Source: Acidobacteriota bacterium
GTDB lineage: Bacteria > Acidobacteriota > Terriglobia > Bryobacterales > Bryobacteraceae
Assembly: GCA_003223115.1 (NCBI GenBank)
Contig: QHXW01000089.1
Span: 40,652 to 104,651, forward strand
DNA: 64,000 nt
Reading direction: 5' to 3'
Part shown: positions 54,155-63,825 of the stretch, in pieces
Layout of the letters: each line of letters opens with the position of its first letter
How positions within the stretch are numbered: the stretch's first letter is position 1
Translations under genes and position numbers: made by a program
Notes under the pieces: model-generated
Told to the model about the DNA's origin: nothing
Databases searched by the model: none
The model's input: the letters and a program-made list of their open reading frames with translations, nothing else

Positions 54155-56842
54155 TTATTGCCGCGTGCGCCCTATCTTGCCTAGCAAGTTCGGAATCTGG
54201 AAGGGCCCGCCGGCTCCGGCCAGCATATCCAGATTGAGTCCGAAGAAACTCCCGGTCGACGCGATCTCGACGCGGTCCGATTGGCCGTAGGCGTAAATCA
54301 GGCTGGGACCGGAGTTGGCACGCAACGCGTCCACCGAGCGCTGTTGATCCGGTGTCAGGTTCCCGCTCGAGCGCACGGTATCCATCAGCGGTCCAAGGAC
54401 CGAACCGATGTTCTGATACAAGATCGCCGAGAAGTTCGAGTACCCGTCTGGAGCCAGCAGCGTCTTGAATCGCTCGGACCGTGTCAGCGTGTCACCGGCT
54501 CCGCGCTGGTCAATGGCGCGAGTGAGCAGCGCGCTCGAAGAGGCCGCCACGAGGTAACCATCCACAGAGCTGTAGTGGACTTCGAGCGTCGAGCGTGAAG
54601 ACCGCACCACATAATATGTTCGCGCACCCACTTGCTGCTGTGACAACTGCAGGCCGGGCGGCGGCACGTTCGGATTTTCGCTCGCGACCTGGTTGGCACG
54701 GCTGACAATGGTCTCGATAGTCTTCTGGAGGCGCGCCGAATCATACACCTCTATGGCGAACTTCCAGCTTGGCGGGAGCACCGGTCCGTCGATGGCGAAG
54801 GCCACTTCACTTCCCAACGGCGCAGCCAGATCGTCCAGCACGCTCACTCCTAGTTCTGATTCGAGCTTCGCCTGATTGGTGCTGAAATTCGCGTCAACAG
54901 CCCGAATGGCGCTGAACAATTCTTCGAGCGCCGCGCGCGGCTGTTTGACGACGAATGCGAGTACCAAGGTGGCGCCTGGCGATACGAAATCGAGCGCGCC
55001 CATGGGCGCCGGAGCCGCAAGCCACGAAGCCATCCCGCGCCGCTGCTGGCTGAACGTCACCATGGCGCGATTTTCGGTCTTGCCGCCGACCTCTTTGCGC
55101 TCCACCACTAGATGCTGCATATCGGATATGCCTAGCTGGCTCATCATGTTCTTGTGGATCTCGGCTGCCTGCCGCCCTCCATGCCTTTCCTCATTTACGG
55201 AATTCGGCAGGATTTGTTCCATATCAGCGCAAATGAGCCAGCCGGCGCCCGCGCGATATTCATCGGCCACACGCCGGTAGAAGGCGGTCTGCGTAAAGGC
55301 GCCTGACCCAGGTTGATTGAGACTCGCCGCCAAGGCACGTAGGCCTTGTGGGTCGGGGGAAATGGCCACCATGTCGCCAGTGAGCAGCGCGAACGCGCCT
55401 TGATGAGTCCCCGAAACCGGTAGAGCCGCGGCATCCTGCACGATTGTCAAACCCGAGTGCCCCTGGCCCGAGATCTGCGCGACCTGCTGTTCGAGATAGC
55501 TGCGGAAATCGGAGCGCGTCACCTGTGCCATAACCAACGGCGTCCCAAAATGGCCGCTGCCGTCATGAGAGACCGTCAGCACCACTTCGTTGCCCAGATA
55601 ATCGCTCAGGCCGCGAATGGTGTCCAGCACCTGCTTCAGTTTTTCCGGTGAACCATTGGAGTTCCACCAGTCCCGCAGCACCGCGCTTTGGGCCAGACGC
55701 TCGTCGAGAACACGCTGTGCTTCGCCCAGCATGCCCCCAATATTGGGGATCGAAACATAGAGAACCGTGCCTGCGGGGACCAGATCGAGCAGCCGCGACG
55801 AGTAACGCACGCCCGGCCCGGGTACCTGCTCCAGACGCTTCTGCAGCACAGAGAATTCGCCAAGCAGCGCCAGATGTTGGTTGATGTTCCGGCTCCAGGC
55901 GATTTCATCTTTGATCGGCACCGTCTGCATGGAGGCATCGGTTGAGATCTGTTCACCCGGATGCAGCATCTTGGTTTCGCGCTGCCCGTCCACGCGGACC
56001 TCGCCTTCGATAACGGCCACCCGCGAGCCTTTAGTTCCGCGGTCCACCGCGAAGGTGGTTCCTTTCACCGACACCAGGCAATCATTCGTCGCCACGAACA
56101 GCCGGCCCGTGCGTTGCTTGGCGGCCTGCACGATCACACTGCCGCGAGCCAGTTGAATGGTAGTGCCGCTGCGCTGGCGCGAAAGAGAAAGCTCGGAGCG
56201 CTCGCGCATCTCGAGGAGCGAGCCATCCGCCAGCCGCAACATGGCGTCGGACGACCTGCCCGCGCGAATTCGATCGCGCTCTCCGATTTCCGCTCCGGCC
56301 GATAACATCGTGCTGCCGGTATCAGACACGCGATAGAGTTCGCCCGTCACGCTCTGGACCATCGCGCGCGGTCCGCCCGGAGCCGGAAGCAGCGTGTCAC
56401 GCGCTTGCCACCCGCCGATCCCCACTCCTACCACGACCGCCGCTGCAATGGCCCATTTCCATTCCGGAGCAGCAAAGAGATTCCGGCGCGTTTTGGGCTC
56501 AAACTCCACAATCTTGCCTGAGCGCGCATGCTCGAGAGCGCTCCGGCACGCAGGGCAGGAGTGCATGTGATCTTCGAACAGCCACAAATGAGCTTCCGGC
56601 AGTTTTTTCGTCAGGTAGACCGGAATTAAAGCTTGAAAATCAGCGCAGCCATGGAGGTGAACTGGCCCATCGGCCTTGCCGACGTCGATCGCCTGGGACT
56701 GCACGGTACTCGCTGCCTGTCCGACCCGAGCCCACACACGCGCGGCTGCCTGTTTCACATCAGCATCGCTGAGTTGCCCGGCACGAATCTCGGTAATGGC
56801 TTGTTCCAGAATCTGATCGTGGTTTTTCTTTTCCGTCCTCAT
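54155..56842 (-). CDS. Zinc-finger/FecR-domain membrane protein, anti-sigma-like
   Basis: 895 residues. Residues ~65-105 hold a zinc-finger anti-sigma motif ([12 protein letters not shown], HxxxCxxC). A transmembrane helix at ~130-148 ([16 protein letters not shown]) follows. Residues ~160-320 are a FecR domain ([49 protein letters not shown]). The rest (~350-880) is periplasmic, with DUF3352-like segments ([44 protein letters not shown]). It probably binds the sigma factor at the membrane and senses a periplasmic signal. Its start overlaps the sigma stop by four bases (ATGA). Confidence 0.83.
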   Translation of the reverse strand: MRTEKKNHDQILEQAITEIRAGQLSDADVKQAAARVWARVGQAASTVQSQAIDVGKADGPVHLHGCADFQALIPVYLTKKLPEAHLWLFEDHMHSCPACRSALEHARSGKIVEFEPKTRRNLFAAPEWKWAIAAAVVVGVGIGGWQARDTLLPAPGGPRAMVQSVTGELYRVSDTGSTMLSAGAEIGERDRIRAGRSSDAMLRLADGSLLEMRERSELSLSRQRSGTTIQLARGSVIVQAAKQRTGRLFVATNDCLVSVKGTTFAVDRGTKGSRVAVIEGEVRVDGQRETKMLHPGEQISTDASMQTVPIKDEIAWSRNINQHLALLGEFSVLQKRLEQVPGPGVRYSSRLLDLVPAGTVLYVSIPNIGGMLGEAQRVLDERLAQSAVLRDWWNSNGSPEKLKQVLDTIRGLSDYLGNEVVLTVSHDGSGHFGTPLVMAQVTRSDFRSYLEQQVAQISGQGHSGLTIVQDAAALPVSGTHQGAFALLTGDMVAISPDPQGLRALAASLNQPGSGAFTQTAFYRRVADEYRAGAGWLICADMEQILPNSVNEERHGGRQAAEIHKNMMSQLGISDMQHLVVERKEVGGKTENRAMVTFSQQRRGMASWLAAPAPMGALDFVSPGATLVLAFVVKQPRAALEELFSAIRAVDANFSTNQAKLESELGVSVLDDLAAPLGSEVAFAIDGPVLPPSWKFAIEVYDSARLQKTIETIVSRANQVASENPNVPPPGLQLSQQQVGARTYYVVRSSRSTLEVHYSSVDGYLVAASSSALLTRAIDQRGAGDTLTRSERFKTLLAPDGYSNFSAILYQNIGSVLGPLMDTVRSSGNLTPDQQRSVDALRANSGPSLIYAYGQSDRVEIASTGSFFGLNLDMLAGAGGPFQIPNLLGKIGRTRQ

Positions 56843-57423
56843 CGTGATTCTCCTAACAGAGATCGGATCTCTTTTTGAAGGCGCGATCGCGTGCGATGCA
56901 GCGTAACCGCTACTCCGGCTGTGGAAAGCCCCAGCATGTTTGCGATCTCCGGACTGGCATAGCCTTCGAAGTAATGCAGCGCGAAGATTTCGGCCGCCCG
57001 CGGCGCGAGCGTTGAAATGGCACGGCGCAGCAGTGCCTGCCTCTCGCGAGCTTCCTGTTGCCCTTCGGGTCCCCGGAATGCTTCTGCGGCCAAGTGCGAT
57101 TCATGGGACTCGAGCGGCACGTTTTTCGACTCATTCCGGGCCCGTACCAGATCGAGCGCCGCGTTCACCGCCGCTCGGTGCAGGTACCCCGGAACATTCT
57201 CCATGACGGCCAGTTCGGCCGAACGGCGCAGCAGGCGCAAGAAAATGGTCTGCAGCACATCCTCGGCATCTGAAGCGCTGCCCGTAACGCGGTAAGCCGC
57301 CCTCAATACCAGGGCGTGATGCGCCTGGAAAATGCTTTCGAGCTGAGACGACCCCCAGGGGCCGCCCGGTGCCGCCGGTGGTGGTGGTGGTGAGGTGCCC
57401 ATTACAACCTGAAGGCTCTCCAT
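56839..57423 (-). CDS. ECF-type RNA polymerase sigma factor
   Basis: 194 residues from the ATG at 57423, or 187 from the ATG at 57402. After a Pro/Gly-rich start, region 2 reads FQAHHALVLRAAYRVTGSASDAEDVLQTIFLRLLRR, with the DAEDVLQ -10 recognition pattern, and region 4 reads TLAPRAAEIFALHYFEGYASPEIANMLGLSTAGVAVTLHRTRSRLQ, the helix-turn-helix for -35. It directs a special promoter set, controlled by the FecR-type protein downstream. The open frame extends far upstream to 58338, but that part is a shadow of the oxidoreductase gene. Confidence 0.9.
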   Translation of the reverse strand: MESLQVVMGTSPPPPPAAPGGPWGSSQLESIFQAHHALVLRAAYRVTGSASDAEDVLQTIFLRLLRRSAELAVMENVPGYLHRAAVNAALDLVRARNESKNVPLESHESHLAAEAFRGPEGQQEARERQALLRRAISTLAPRAAEIFALHYFEGYASPEIANMLGLSTAGVAVTLHRTRSRLQKEIRSLLGESR

Positions 57424-57457
57424 ACATCCATATGACTGTCCGCTGGCCAAATTATTA

Positions 57458-57467
57458 CACCCGGGTG
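57458..57467. promoter_or_regulatory. CACCCGGGTG palindrome in the sigma-factor/oxidoreductase divergent region
   Basis: A perfect 10-bp palindrome between the divergent ECF sigma start (57423) and oxidoreductase start (57601). The intergenic region is 177 bases and must hold both promoters. No proof of regulatory use. Confidence 0.25.
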
Positions 57468-57600
57468 ACGGAAAATCCGGAACAGAGCCTCGACACGGGT
57501 GCCGAGGCGGCACGCAGGGTGCGCGCGCCACGAATGCATGACCGGGCACGCCACGTGGCGCGGACGCCTCCGTGCGATAAAATAGCCCACTGGAGACGAA

Positions 57601-58971
57601 ATGCAGCCTCAGCCAGCCAGACGACAGTTCGTGAAAGCAGCCGCCGCAGCCATCGCCACCGCCCAATTCCCCATCCTCGGCGCCAACGATCGCGTCAATG
57701 TCGGCATTGTGGGCCTCGGGGGCCGCGGTACCGACCATATCGAATACTATTCGTCTCTGGATGCCGATGCGCGCATCGCGGCCCTTTGCGATGTCAACCA
57801 GACCGCCCGCGAACGAGCCGTGGCAGCAGTCCAAAAGCTGAAGGGCTATCAGCCAAAGGAATACGCCGACATGCGCACCCTGTTCGAGTCCAAAGACGTG
57901 GACGCCGTGTCGCTCCCGCTGCCCAATCACTGGCACGCTCTGGCGACCATTTGGGCTTGCCAGGCCGGCAAAGATGTCTATGTCGAAAAGCCAGCATGTC
58001 ACAACGTATACGAAGGCAGGCAGATGGTGAAGGCGGCGCGCAAATACAACCGCATGGTGCAGGTGGGTTCGCAGAGCCGGTCGCTCGCGCACAAAATCCG
58101 CGCAGTGCAATTGTTGCGAGAAGGCGTGATCGGACAGGTTTACCACGCCCGCGGCCTTTGTTTCAGACGGCGCTTCTCCATCGGCCATACGCCGGACCAG
58201 CCTGTGCCCGCGGGACTTGATTGGGATAAATTTCTCGGCCCCGCGCAGTGGAAGCCCTACAGCAAGAACAAATTCGCGTACAACTGGCATTGGTTCTGGG
58301 ACACGGGCAACGGCGACATCGCCAACCAGGGCGTGCATGAGATGGATATTTGCGCCTGGGGCCTGGGCCGCACTGGCTGGCCTGCGCTAGTGTCGTCAAC
58401 CGGCGGCAAGTTCGCCTGGAAAGACGATCAGGAGACGCCCAACACCGAGCAAGCCACTCTCGATTTCGGCGATGCGCAAATCAGCTTCGATGTGCGCAAC
58501 CTGCCGACGCCGCCCGAAGGACTTGGCGGCATGCGGGGTTCGAACTATGTCGGCAATATGTTCTTTGGCGACGGCGGCTTCATGGTGGTCGACCACCAGG
58601 GCTTTCAGGTCATCAAGAGCACAGCGGCGAACATCAGCGGTGAAGCGGCCCGGGGCGCTGGCGCCGGAGACGCCGAAAAGTACGAGAAGATCATGGACGA
58701 GAGAGCGCAGGAGAAAGAACTCGACTCGACAGCGCCGCACATGAAGAATTTTCTGGATGCCATACGCGCGAGAGACCACAAGCTGCTCACCGCTGACGTC
58801 GAGATCGGCGTGCGTTCGGCCTCGTTATGCCATCTGGCGAACATCAGTTATCGCGTGGGGCGCGCACTCCGCATGGCGCAATCCACCGGTCACTTCCTGG
58901 GCGACGAAGAGGCCAACGCGATGCTGACGCGAAATTACCGGGAGCCGTATATCGTCTCGCAGGACGTGTGA
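57601..58971 (+). CDS. Gfo/Idh/MocA-family oxidoreductase, probably exported
   Basis: 456 residues. N-terminal ARRQFVKAAAAAIATAQ is a twin-arginine-like signal (one Arg pair before a hydrophobic run). Rossmann motif VGIVGLGGRGTDHIEYY (~36-52), catalytic EKPACHNVYEGRQMVKAARKYNR (~128-150) and the C-terminal sugar-side segment NQGVHEMDICAWGLG fit the family. It resembles the gene at 33037-34374 in size and motifs (paralogues). Directly downstream is a decayed glycoside hydrolase, suggesting they once served one sugar pathway. Confidence 0.9.
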   Translation: MQPQPARRQFVKAAAAAIATAQFPILGANDRVNVGIVGLGGRGTDHIEYYSSLDADARIAALCDVNQTARERAVAAVQKLKGYQPKEYADMRTLFESKDVDAVSLPLPNHWHALATIWACQAGKDVYVEKPACHNVYEGRQMVKAARKYNRMVQVGSQSRSLAHKIRAVQLLREGVIGQVYHARGLCFRRRFSIGHTPDQPVPAGLDWDKFLGPAQWKPYSKNKFAYNWHWFWDTGNGDIANQGVHEMDICAWGLGRTGWPALVSSTGGKFAWKDDQETPNTEQATLDFGDAQISFDVRNLPTPPEGLGGMRGSNYVGNMFFGDGGFMVVDHQGFQVIKSTAANISGEAARGAGAGDAEKYEKIMDERAQEKELDSTAPHMKNFLDAIRARDHKLLTADVEIGVRSASLCHLANISYRVGRALRMAQSTGHFLGDEEANAMLTRNYREPYIVSQDV

Positions 58972-59129
58972 AGCGGCGGCGGATTGTTGGAGAAATAGTG
59001 CCGGGAAATTGTCGGGTGACTCCGGTTCGCCGTTGATGGTGCGCGACGCTGACGGCATTGGCTGTTCTAGCTAGGCGGAGTCAGTCCTATCCGGGCCGCC
59101 GGCGAACCACTCCGCAAGTTACCCGAGCA

Positions 59130-60751
59130 TATTCCGCCCAGAAGGTCCTCCCAGGTGCAAGATTCGCCGGGGGGGCAACACGTCGCTCCCTCGCCTTCCC
59201 TACCTTCCGTGGAGCGAGAGGTGGTGGACACGAATGTTCGACGCCGCTATCAAATATGTGCGCATAGGCCAGTACGAAAATACATCGGACATGACCGGAT
59301 GGGATTGGGTGGAGCACGACAAAGAGCGCCTGAGCCTCAAGCCCGAGGTCGATGCGTACGTGGATTCGCTGGTGGAGAACGGAGCGGTTATTGAATTGCA
59401 ACTTTTGTACGGAAATCCGATATATACCTCTCCGGCCGGCGTACTTCCACGCTCTATTTCGCTCACGCCGGCGTCGGTGCATAACCGGGATCTAGGATTG
59501 TACTCCATCTTCTGGCCACCGAAGACACCGGAGCAGATTGCGGCATTTCTGCGATATACGAAGTGGATGGTGAATCGCTTCCGGGGCCGCGTCCGGTACT
59601 ATTCGCTCTGGAACGAGGAAGACGCAAGCTACTGGAATTTGAACCCGAATCCGGAAGAATATGGACGGCTCCTCGGCGAATTTACCAAGGCGGTGCGTCA
59701 AACAGACTCGGAAGCCAAGATCGTGTACGGCGGGCAGGCCACCTTGGATACTGAATTCGCGAGTCGCGCTCGATGCGTGCCAGTGCGCCCCGTCCCTTGA
59801 TGTTTTCGCGTACCACACCTATCTCCGGAGGCTACACTTCCAACGCGCCCTCCGAGACAATGGATGCCGGCGCCTTCGGCCAACATTCGACGATCGACCT
59901 GCGCAAAGCGGTCAGCTCGCATGCCGGTATCCGTCCGGATATTCAGTTCTGGGATGACGAATACAACTCGCTGCCTACTTTGCCGAACGACATGAATGAG
60001 CTGATTCAAGCCAAGTATGTTCCGCGGGCCATCATTTACAACTGGGCCTTCCCGACCTTCCTTTGGGAATTGATCAACGACACCAGCACGAGTGAAGGCA
60101 ACAACTTTGGAATCATCCATGGCCTGATGCACCATCCGGAAGACTTTCAGCCGAGGCCCGTCTTTTACACCATCGCACGCACCAACGCCTTGTTCGGAGA
60201 CACCCGCCGCGATCCTGCGATCGAGGTGACTGTCGTGCACCGAGCGCCGCTCCAATCCGCGACTCAGGCCGCTTTCCATGCGTACGGATTTCGCTCGCAC
60301 GGAGGCAATAACACCGGGATTCAACACCCTGTGCTGATCGACTTGGATACCGACAGAATCTCGCCCCTCGAGGAATCATCTTCCGGGACTCTCCGGCAGA
60401 TTCCCGTGCGTGACAGCGTGATGGCGATCGCCGATGAGACTTATTTCGACTGGAACGTGCTGCCCGAGATCCCCGGTCCTCTGCGCGTTGAAGTCCACGC
60501 CAATGCCGCCAGGCTTATCTGGGCCGGGTCAGGAAGCGGCTCACATCATCGTCGAGCGACGCACGGCGCCCCGCAAAGAGTGGGTAGAGAACAAGACGTT
60601 GGAAGCCACCGCCACCAGTTACGTAGACATTGAGCTGGCGCGCCCGACGAGGGCTGCGTACCGCATCCGCGCGGCAAATGCATCCGGAAAATCGGGTTAC
60701 TCGAATGTCGTGACGGTGGAGCTCGGCGGAGAGGTTATGAGGGGACGTTAG
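59130..60751 (+). pseudogene. Glycoside hydrolase (GH-A clan, GH39-like), heavily frameshifted
   Basis: Protein-like pieces occur in order in at least four frames: GARGGGHECSTPL, then AAIKYVRIGQYENTSDMTGWDWVEHDKERL to RYYSLWNEEDASYWN (the N-E acid/base motif of clan GH-A enzymes), then SLDVFAYHTY in another frame, then SGGYTSNAPSETMDAG through QFWDDEYNSLPTLP (possible nucleophile region) and PRAIIYNWAFPTFLWEL, then a C-terminal fibronectin-like part EAAHIIVERRTAPRKEW to NASGKSGYSNVVTVEL. Three or more indels; the signal peptide was not found. Not functional. The nearest reading is a beta-xylosidase/alpha-L-iduronidase-like fold, not proven. Confidence 0.8.
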
Positions 60752-61156
60752 GGGTAGGCGTGGGGCGCGGGCTTCGTGCTGAACCGATGATGCGGATACC
60801 CTTGGAAAGAGAGCGAATTCGGAAGATAGCGTGCGACTGCCTAATTGCAACGAACAACACATAAGCGCGATCTCCGGTGTGCTTTTGTTCGCAAAATGAA
60901 CCGCGGAACCATACGCATTCGTACAAAACCCACCTAAAGAGCTACTTCCATTTGGTTTGGCGGTTGAAGCAAACTGGAAGCGACTAGGGAAATCCCTAGC
61001 TTGGCAGATTGTTGGGGTGAACAGCCCTCAGGAACTTTTCCAGTTCGGCGTCAAGCGTGAGTTGCTTTATTCTGGCCTCTGAATCAAACGACTCCCCTTC
61101 ACACGCTTCTCAGCGAACAATGCCCGGTGACAAACCGGAAATGGTAGCGGAGCCCT
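60752..61156. other. Intergenic region, no gene recognised
   Basis: 405 bases with no supported coding sequence. A perfect inverted repeat CTAGGGA-aa-TCCCTAG lies at 60984-60999; the two-base loop makes it more likely a protein-binding palindrome than a hairpin. Confidence 0.4.
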
Positions 61157-61483
61157 ATGAGCGGGATGGCAAAGCATTTTTTGGCGGACCTGGACGGGGC
61201 CTGTGGTGTCGATATGGAGAAGCGGCAAACACGAGGATACATGGATGCTTGTTTGGAATGCCGGCGGCTCGACCTGCAGGCCAGGAGCGCGGTGCTGGAA
61301 CTGACGCTGCTCGAAGCCGCGCGTCGATTGAACCGTACCAACCCGGCAGAATGCGACCGGTTCAATTTGCTGATTGACGAGGCTCGGGAAGGACAGCGGC
61401 AATCGCAACTCGCGCTCTGGACCCACGTCCGGGAGCATGCTGCCAGAGAAAGCAGAGCGCTGGCATCGGAGTACGTGAACTAA
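61157..61483 (+). CDS. Small hypothetical protein
   Basis: 108 residues from the ATG at 61157 with GGAG four bases before, so the spacing is short. Mostly helical and charged; one pair of Cys (CLECRR) might bind metal. C-terminal half (ECDRFNLLIDEAREGQRQSQLALWTHVREH) could form a coiled coil. I do not recognise a family, and gene status is uncertain. Converges with the TPR gene. Confidence 0.4.
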   Translation: MSGMAKHFLADLDGACGVDMEKRQTRGYMDACLECRRLDLQARSAVLELTLLEAARRLNRTNPAECDRFNLLIDEAREGQRQSQLALWTHVREHAARESRALASEYVN

Positions 61484-61600
61484 GGGCTGCCTGTGTGCCG
61501 GCCGCAGCCCGTTCCCGGCGGTGCCGCCGCACGCGTGACCGATGACGAAGCTAGCGGGAGGGCAAACACAGAAGGAAGCACGAGCACGAAGCTACCTGAG

Positions 61601-62585
61601 TTATTCGGGCGCGACCGGCACCGGGTCGACCGTGGCGATGCCGGCTTGTCCGGGGCGGCCCTGGATACGGGCGAGGTTCTTACGCTCATTCCGCGCGCGA
61701 TCGTGCTGGCCGAGTTGATCGTAAATTCGTGCCAGCAGGAAATGGGGCTTGCTGTCTTCGGGGTTGAGTTTCGCCGCTCGCGCCAGCTCCGGACCCGCTT
61801 CCCGAAGGCGCCCCAGTTTGAACAGCGCCTTGCCCGCGAGGAAATGTGCGTCCCACGAATCAGGCTGTAACTTCTGAGCCCGCTGGGCGCAACTGAATCC
61901 CTCCTCGAGGCGTGCGGATTCGTGCCCGAGCAATAGCAGAATGCTGAGGTTAACGAGCGCTGAGTAACGGCCATCATCGGAGGTTTTAGGGGAGTCGATC
62001 GCCTTCCGATAATAAGATTCGGCCAGCCCATAGTTGCCGAGGCGTGCCTGCGCGAACGCCAATGCCTGCAGCGCCTGAGACTGGAGCGCCTTCGAGTCGA
62101 GCGCGCTATAAAGATACGGTAAAGCAGTCTCGAACTTTCCATTGAGGATCAATTGATGTCCGGCAAAATACGCATTCACTTTGTTAGCCGGATTTTCCCT
62201 TGCCGCCTCCAAAAGCTGCTTCGGCATCGTCGGGCCGATGTAGCTTGCGCCAGTCGAGGCCGAGTAACTGGTGGGCCTGGTCGTTCAGGCCTTTGAATTT
62301 CAGGGATTTTTCGAGGAATCCGGCGGAGCGTTGCCATTCGTCATGATCGAAATATGACTTGCCGATGTGGAAGTAAGTAGCCGCGGGATCGTCGCCGGTG
62401 GCCAAACGCCGACCTACCATTTGCTCCGCACGCGCGTATTGGCGCTGCGCGATCAGGGCTTCAAGTTCTGCGTAAGGCTCTTCGGCTCCCTTGTGAGCAG
62501 GATGGTCCGCAGTCTGCGCCTGGGCAGCGAATCGAAGCGCCAACACCGCGGCGAGTAGCAGAACGGAGCTCTTCAGCCGGTTCAT
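61601..62585 (-). pseudogene. TPR-repeat exported protein with a frameshift
   Basis: The ATG at 62585 starts a signal peptide (SSVLLLAAVLALRFAAQAQ) and TPR-type helices (AELEALIAQRQYARAEQMVGRRLATGDDPAATYFHIGKSYFDH). The frame is lost after LDWRKLHRPDDAE (near 62210) and the protein continues in the next frame at QLLEAARENPANKV down to the stop at 61601, with at least four more TPR units (ALAFAQARLGNYGLAESYYRKAID, AHFLAGKALFKLGRLREAGPEL, PHFLLARIYDQLGQHDRARNE). A single indel in GCCGAAGCAGC explains it. TPR proteins mediate protein contacts; the partner is unknown. It is divergent from the CRTAC1 gene. Confidence 0.85.
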
Positions 62586-62676
62586 GGTTTATCTATTTTA
62601 TCTGTTGGCTTACCAACGGTTGTTCTCGCGATGCCGGTAAGGGGTTTCTCGATTGACCCTCGTACAATAAAACGGG

Positions 62677-63033
62677 ATGTCTCGAAATCGTAACTTTAGC
62701 TTTTTAGGCTTGCTCTTCGCGGCCTGTGTTTTCGTGATACCCAATTTCTTCGGAGCGCCGCGCCCGCCCAGCCCCTTGGTCCGGTTCACCGATGTCGCCC
62801 AGAAAGCAGGAATTGACGTTCAGATGATTAACGGACCGGGGACGACGAAATACGCATTTGAAAGCACGGGAAGCGGCGTGGCTCTGATCGACTACGACCG
62901 CGACGGGTATCCGGACATCTTTCTAGTCAACGGGAGCCGCCTGGAAGGTTTCGCCCCGAGCTCAGCACCCACCAACCATCTTTTCCACAATAACCGCGAC
63001 GGGACGTTCTCGGATGTGTCCTTCCTATCCTAA
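62677..63033 (+). pseudogene. CRTAC1/FG-GAP (UnbV-type) protein, truncated
   Basis: 118 codons. After a signal peptide (LGLLFAACVFVIPNFFGAP) the text FTDVAQKAGIDVQMINGPGTTKYAFESTGSGVALIDYDRDGYPDIFLVNGSRLEG and LFHNNRDGTFSDV is the standard start of CRTAC1-type propellers. Such proteins have ~550 residues. Here similarity stops at ~63018 and a stop follows at 63033, after which unrelated sequence begins. The break is abrupt, pointing to a recombination or assembly junction rather than slow decay. Confidence 0.85.
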
Positions 63034-63059
63034 TGAGTATGCCACACTTGTTGGGTTTA

Positions 63060-63693
63060 TGTCCCTTTAATTATGCGCGCCTGTATAGCGCATTCGCGTC
63101 GTACGGGTCTGTGGCAGTTTCGGCGGACATTCTGTTCGGAGGAGGCGGCCTCCCAGGAGAAATAATTACCGGATCGGCGTCCGCTCAGACTTTTGCATCC
63201 TTCGCCGACAGCCTGCAGTTCCAAGGAGCACCGGCGAATAGTGTACGGCGAGGCTGGCATTCCACACACTCAGCACGGCTCGCTCAGCCTCGAAGTTAAT
63301 CATCAGCAAGTTGCTCAATTTACGATAGAGGACTTGCCCTGCTTTGTTGAACCTACCGCAGGCACTTTTTGCGGCCTTATGTCGCTCGATACTCCTCTAA
63401 TATTCGCTGACTTCTCAAACCCGCTGGAACTTGGTCTATCGTTAAGTCAGCCCTGGCATTCACCGGAGCCGCGGCACCTTACCCTAGCTAGATTCGGCAG
63501 CAACTTTTATATCGCCGGTATTCGCCTCTTCAACGACTCGGGCGCGTTTCTCGGTTCGGTGGACTACACGTCGGATTCGGGCGCTGCCTATCCCGTCGGA
63601 GTTCCCGAGCCCCGCTCGCTGTCGCTGCTCATCACCGCAATGCTACTGGCGGCTTACCGTCTCGCACGGCGTAGTCGTGTTGCCGCCCGTTGA
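63060..63693 (+). pseudogene. PEP-CTERM-type exported protein, frameshifted
   Basis: One frame gives SVAVSADILFGGGGLPGEIITGSASAQTFASFADSLQFQGAPANS; the continuing sequence VYGEAGIPHTQHGSLSLEVNHQQ runs in the next frame and stays open to 63693. The end VPEPRSLSLLITAMLLAAYRLARRSR is a PEP-CTERM sorting signal: Pro-Glu-Pro, hydrophobic helix, Arg-rich tail, as handled by exosortase. The start is not defined. The body is Ser/Gly/Leu-rich and of unknown role. Broken by at least one indel. Confidence 0.72.
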
Positions 63694-63825
63694 CGCGCCT
63701 GCGGCGAACGTGATTGTAGCCGGGACAACAGACCCACTACTCCTGCGGGTCTCGTAAGCACAAGCGCTATCGTGGCCGTCAGCCACTATGTCTTTGCGGC
63801 TCGGTCGTTCGCCATTTGCAATCTC
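63694..63825. other. Short intergenic region, nothing recognised
   Basis: 132 bases between the PEP-CTERM remnant and a convergent minus-strand gene. No hairpin followed by T-run was seen. Confidence 0.4.

Noticed and set aside
57424..58338. N-terminal extension of the sigma-factor frame
   Set aside because: Lies antisense to the Gfo/Idh/MocA oxidoreductase gene and has no sigma-factor similarity.
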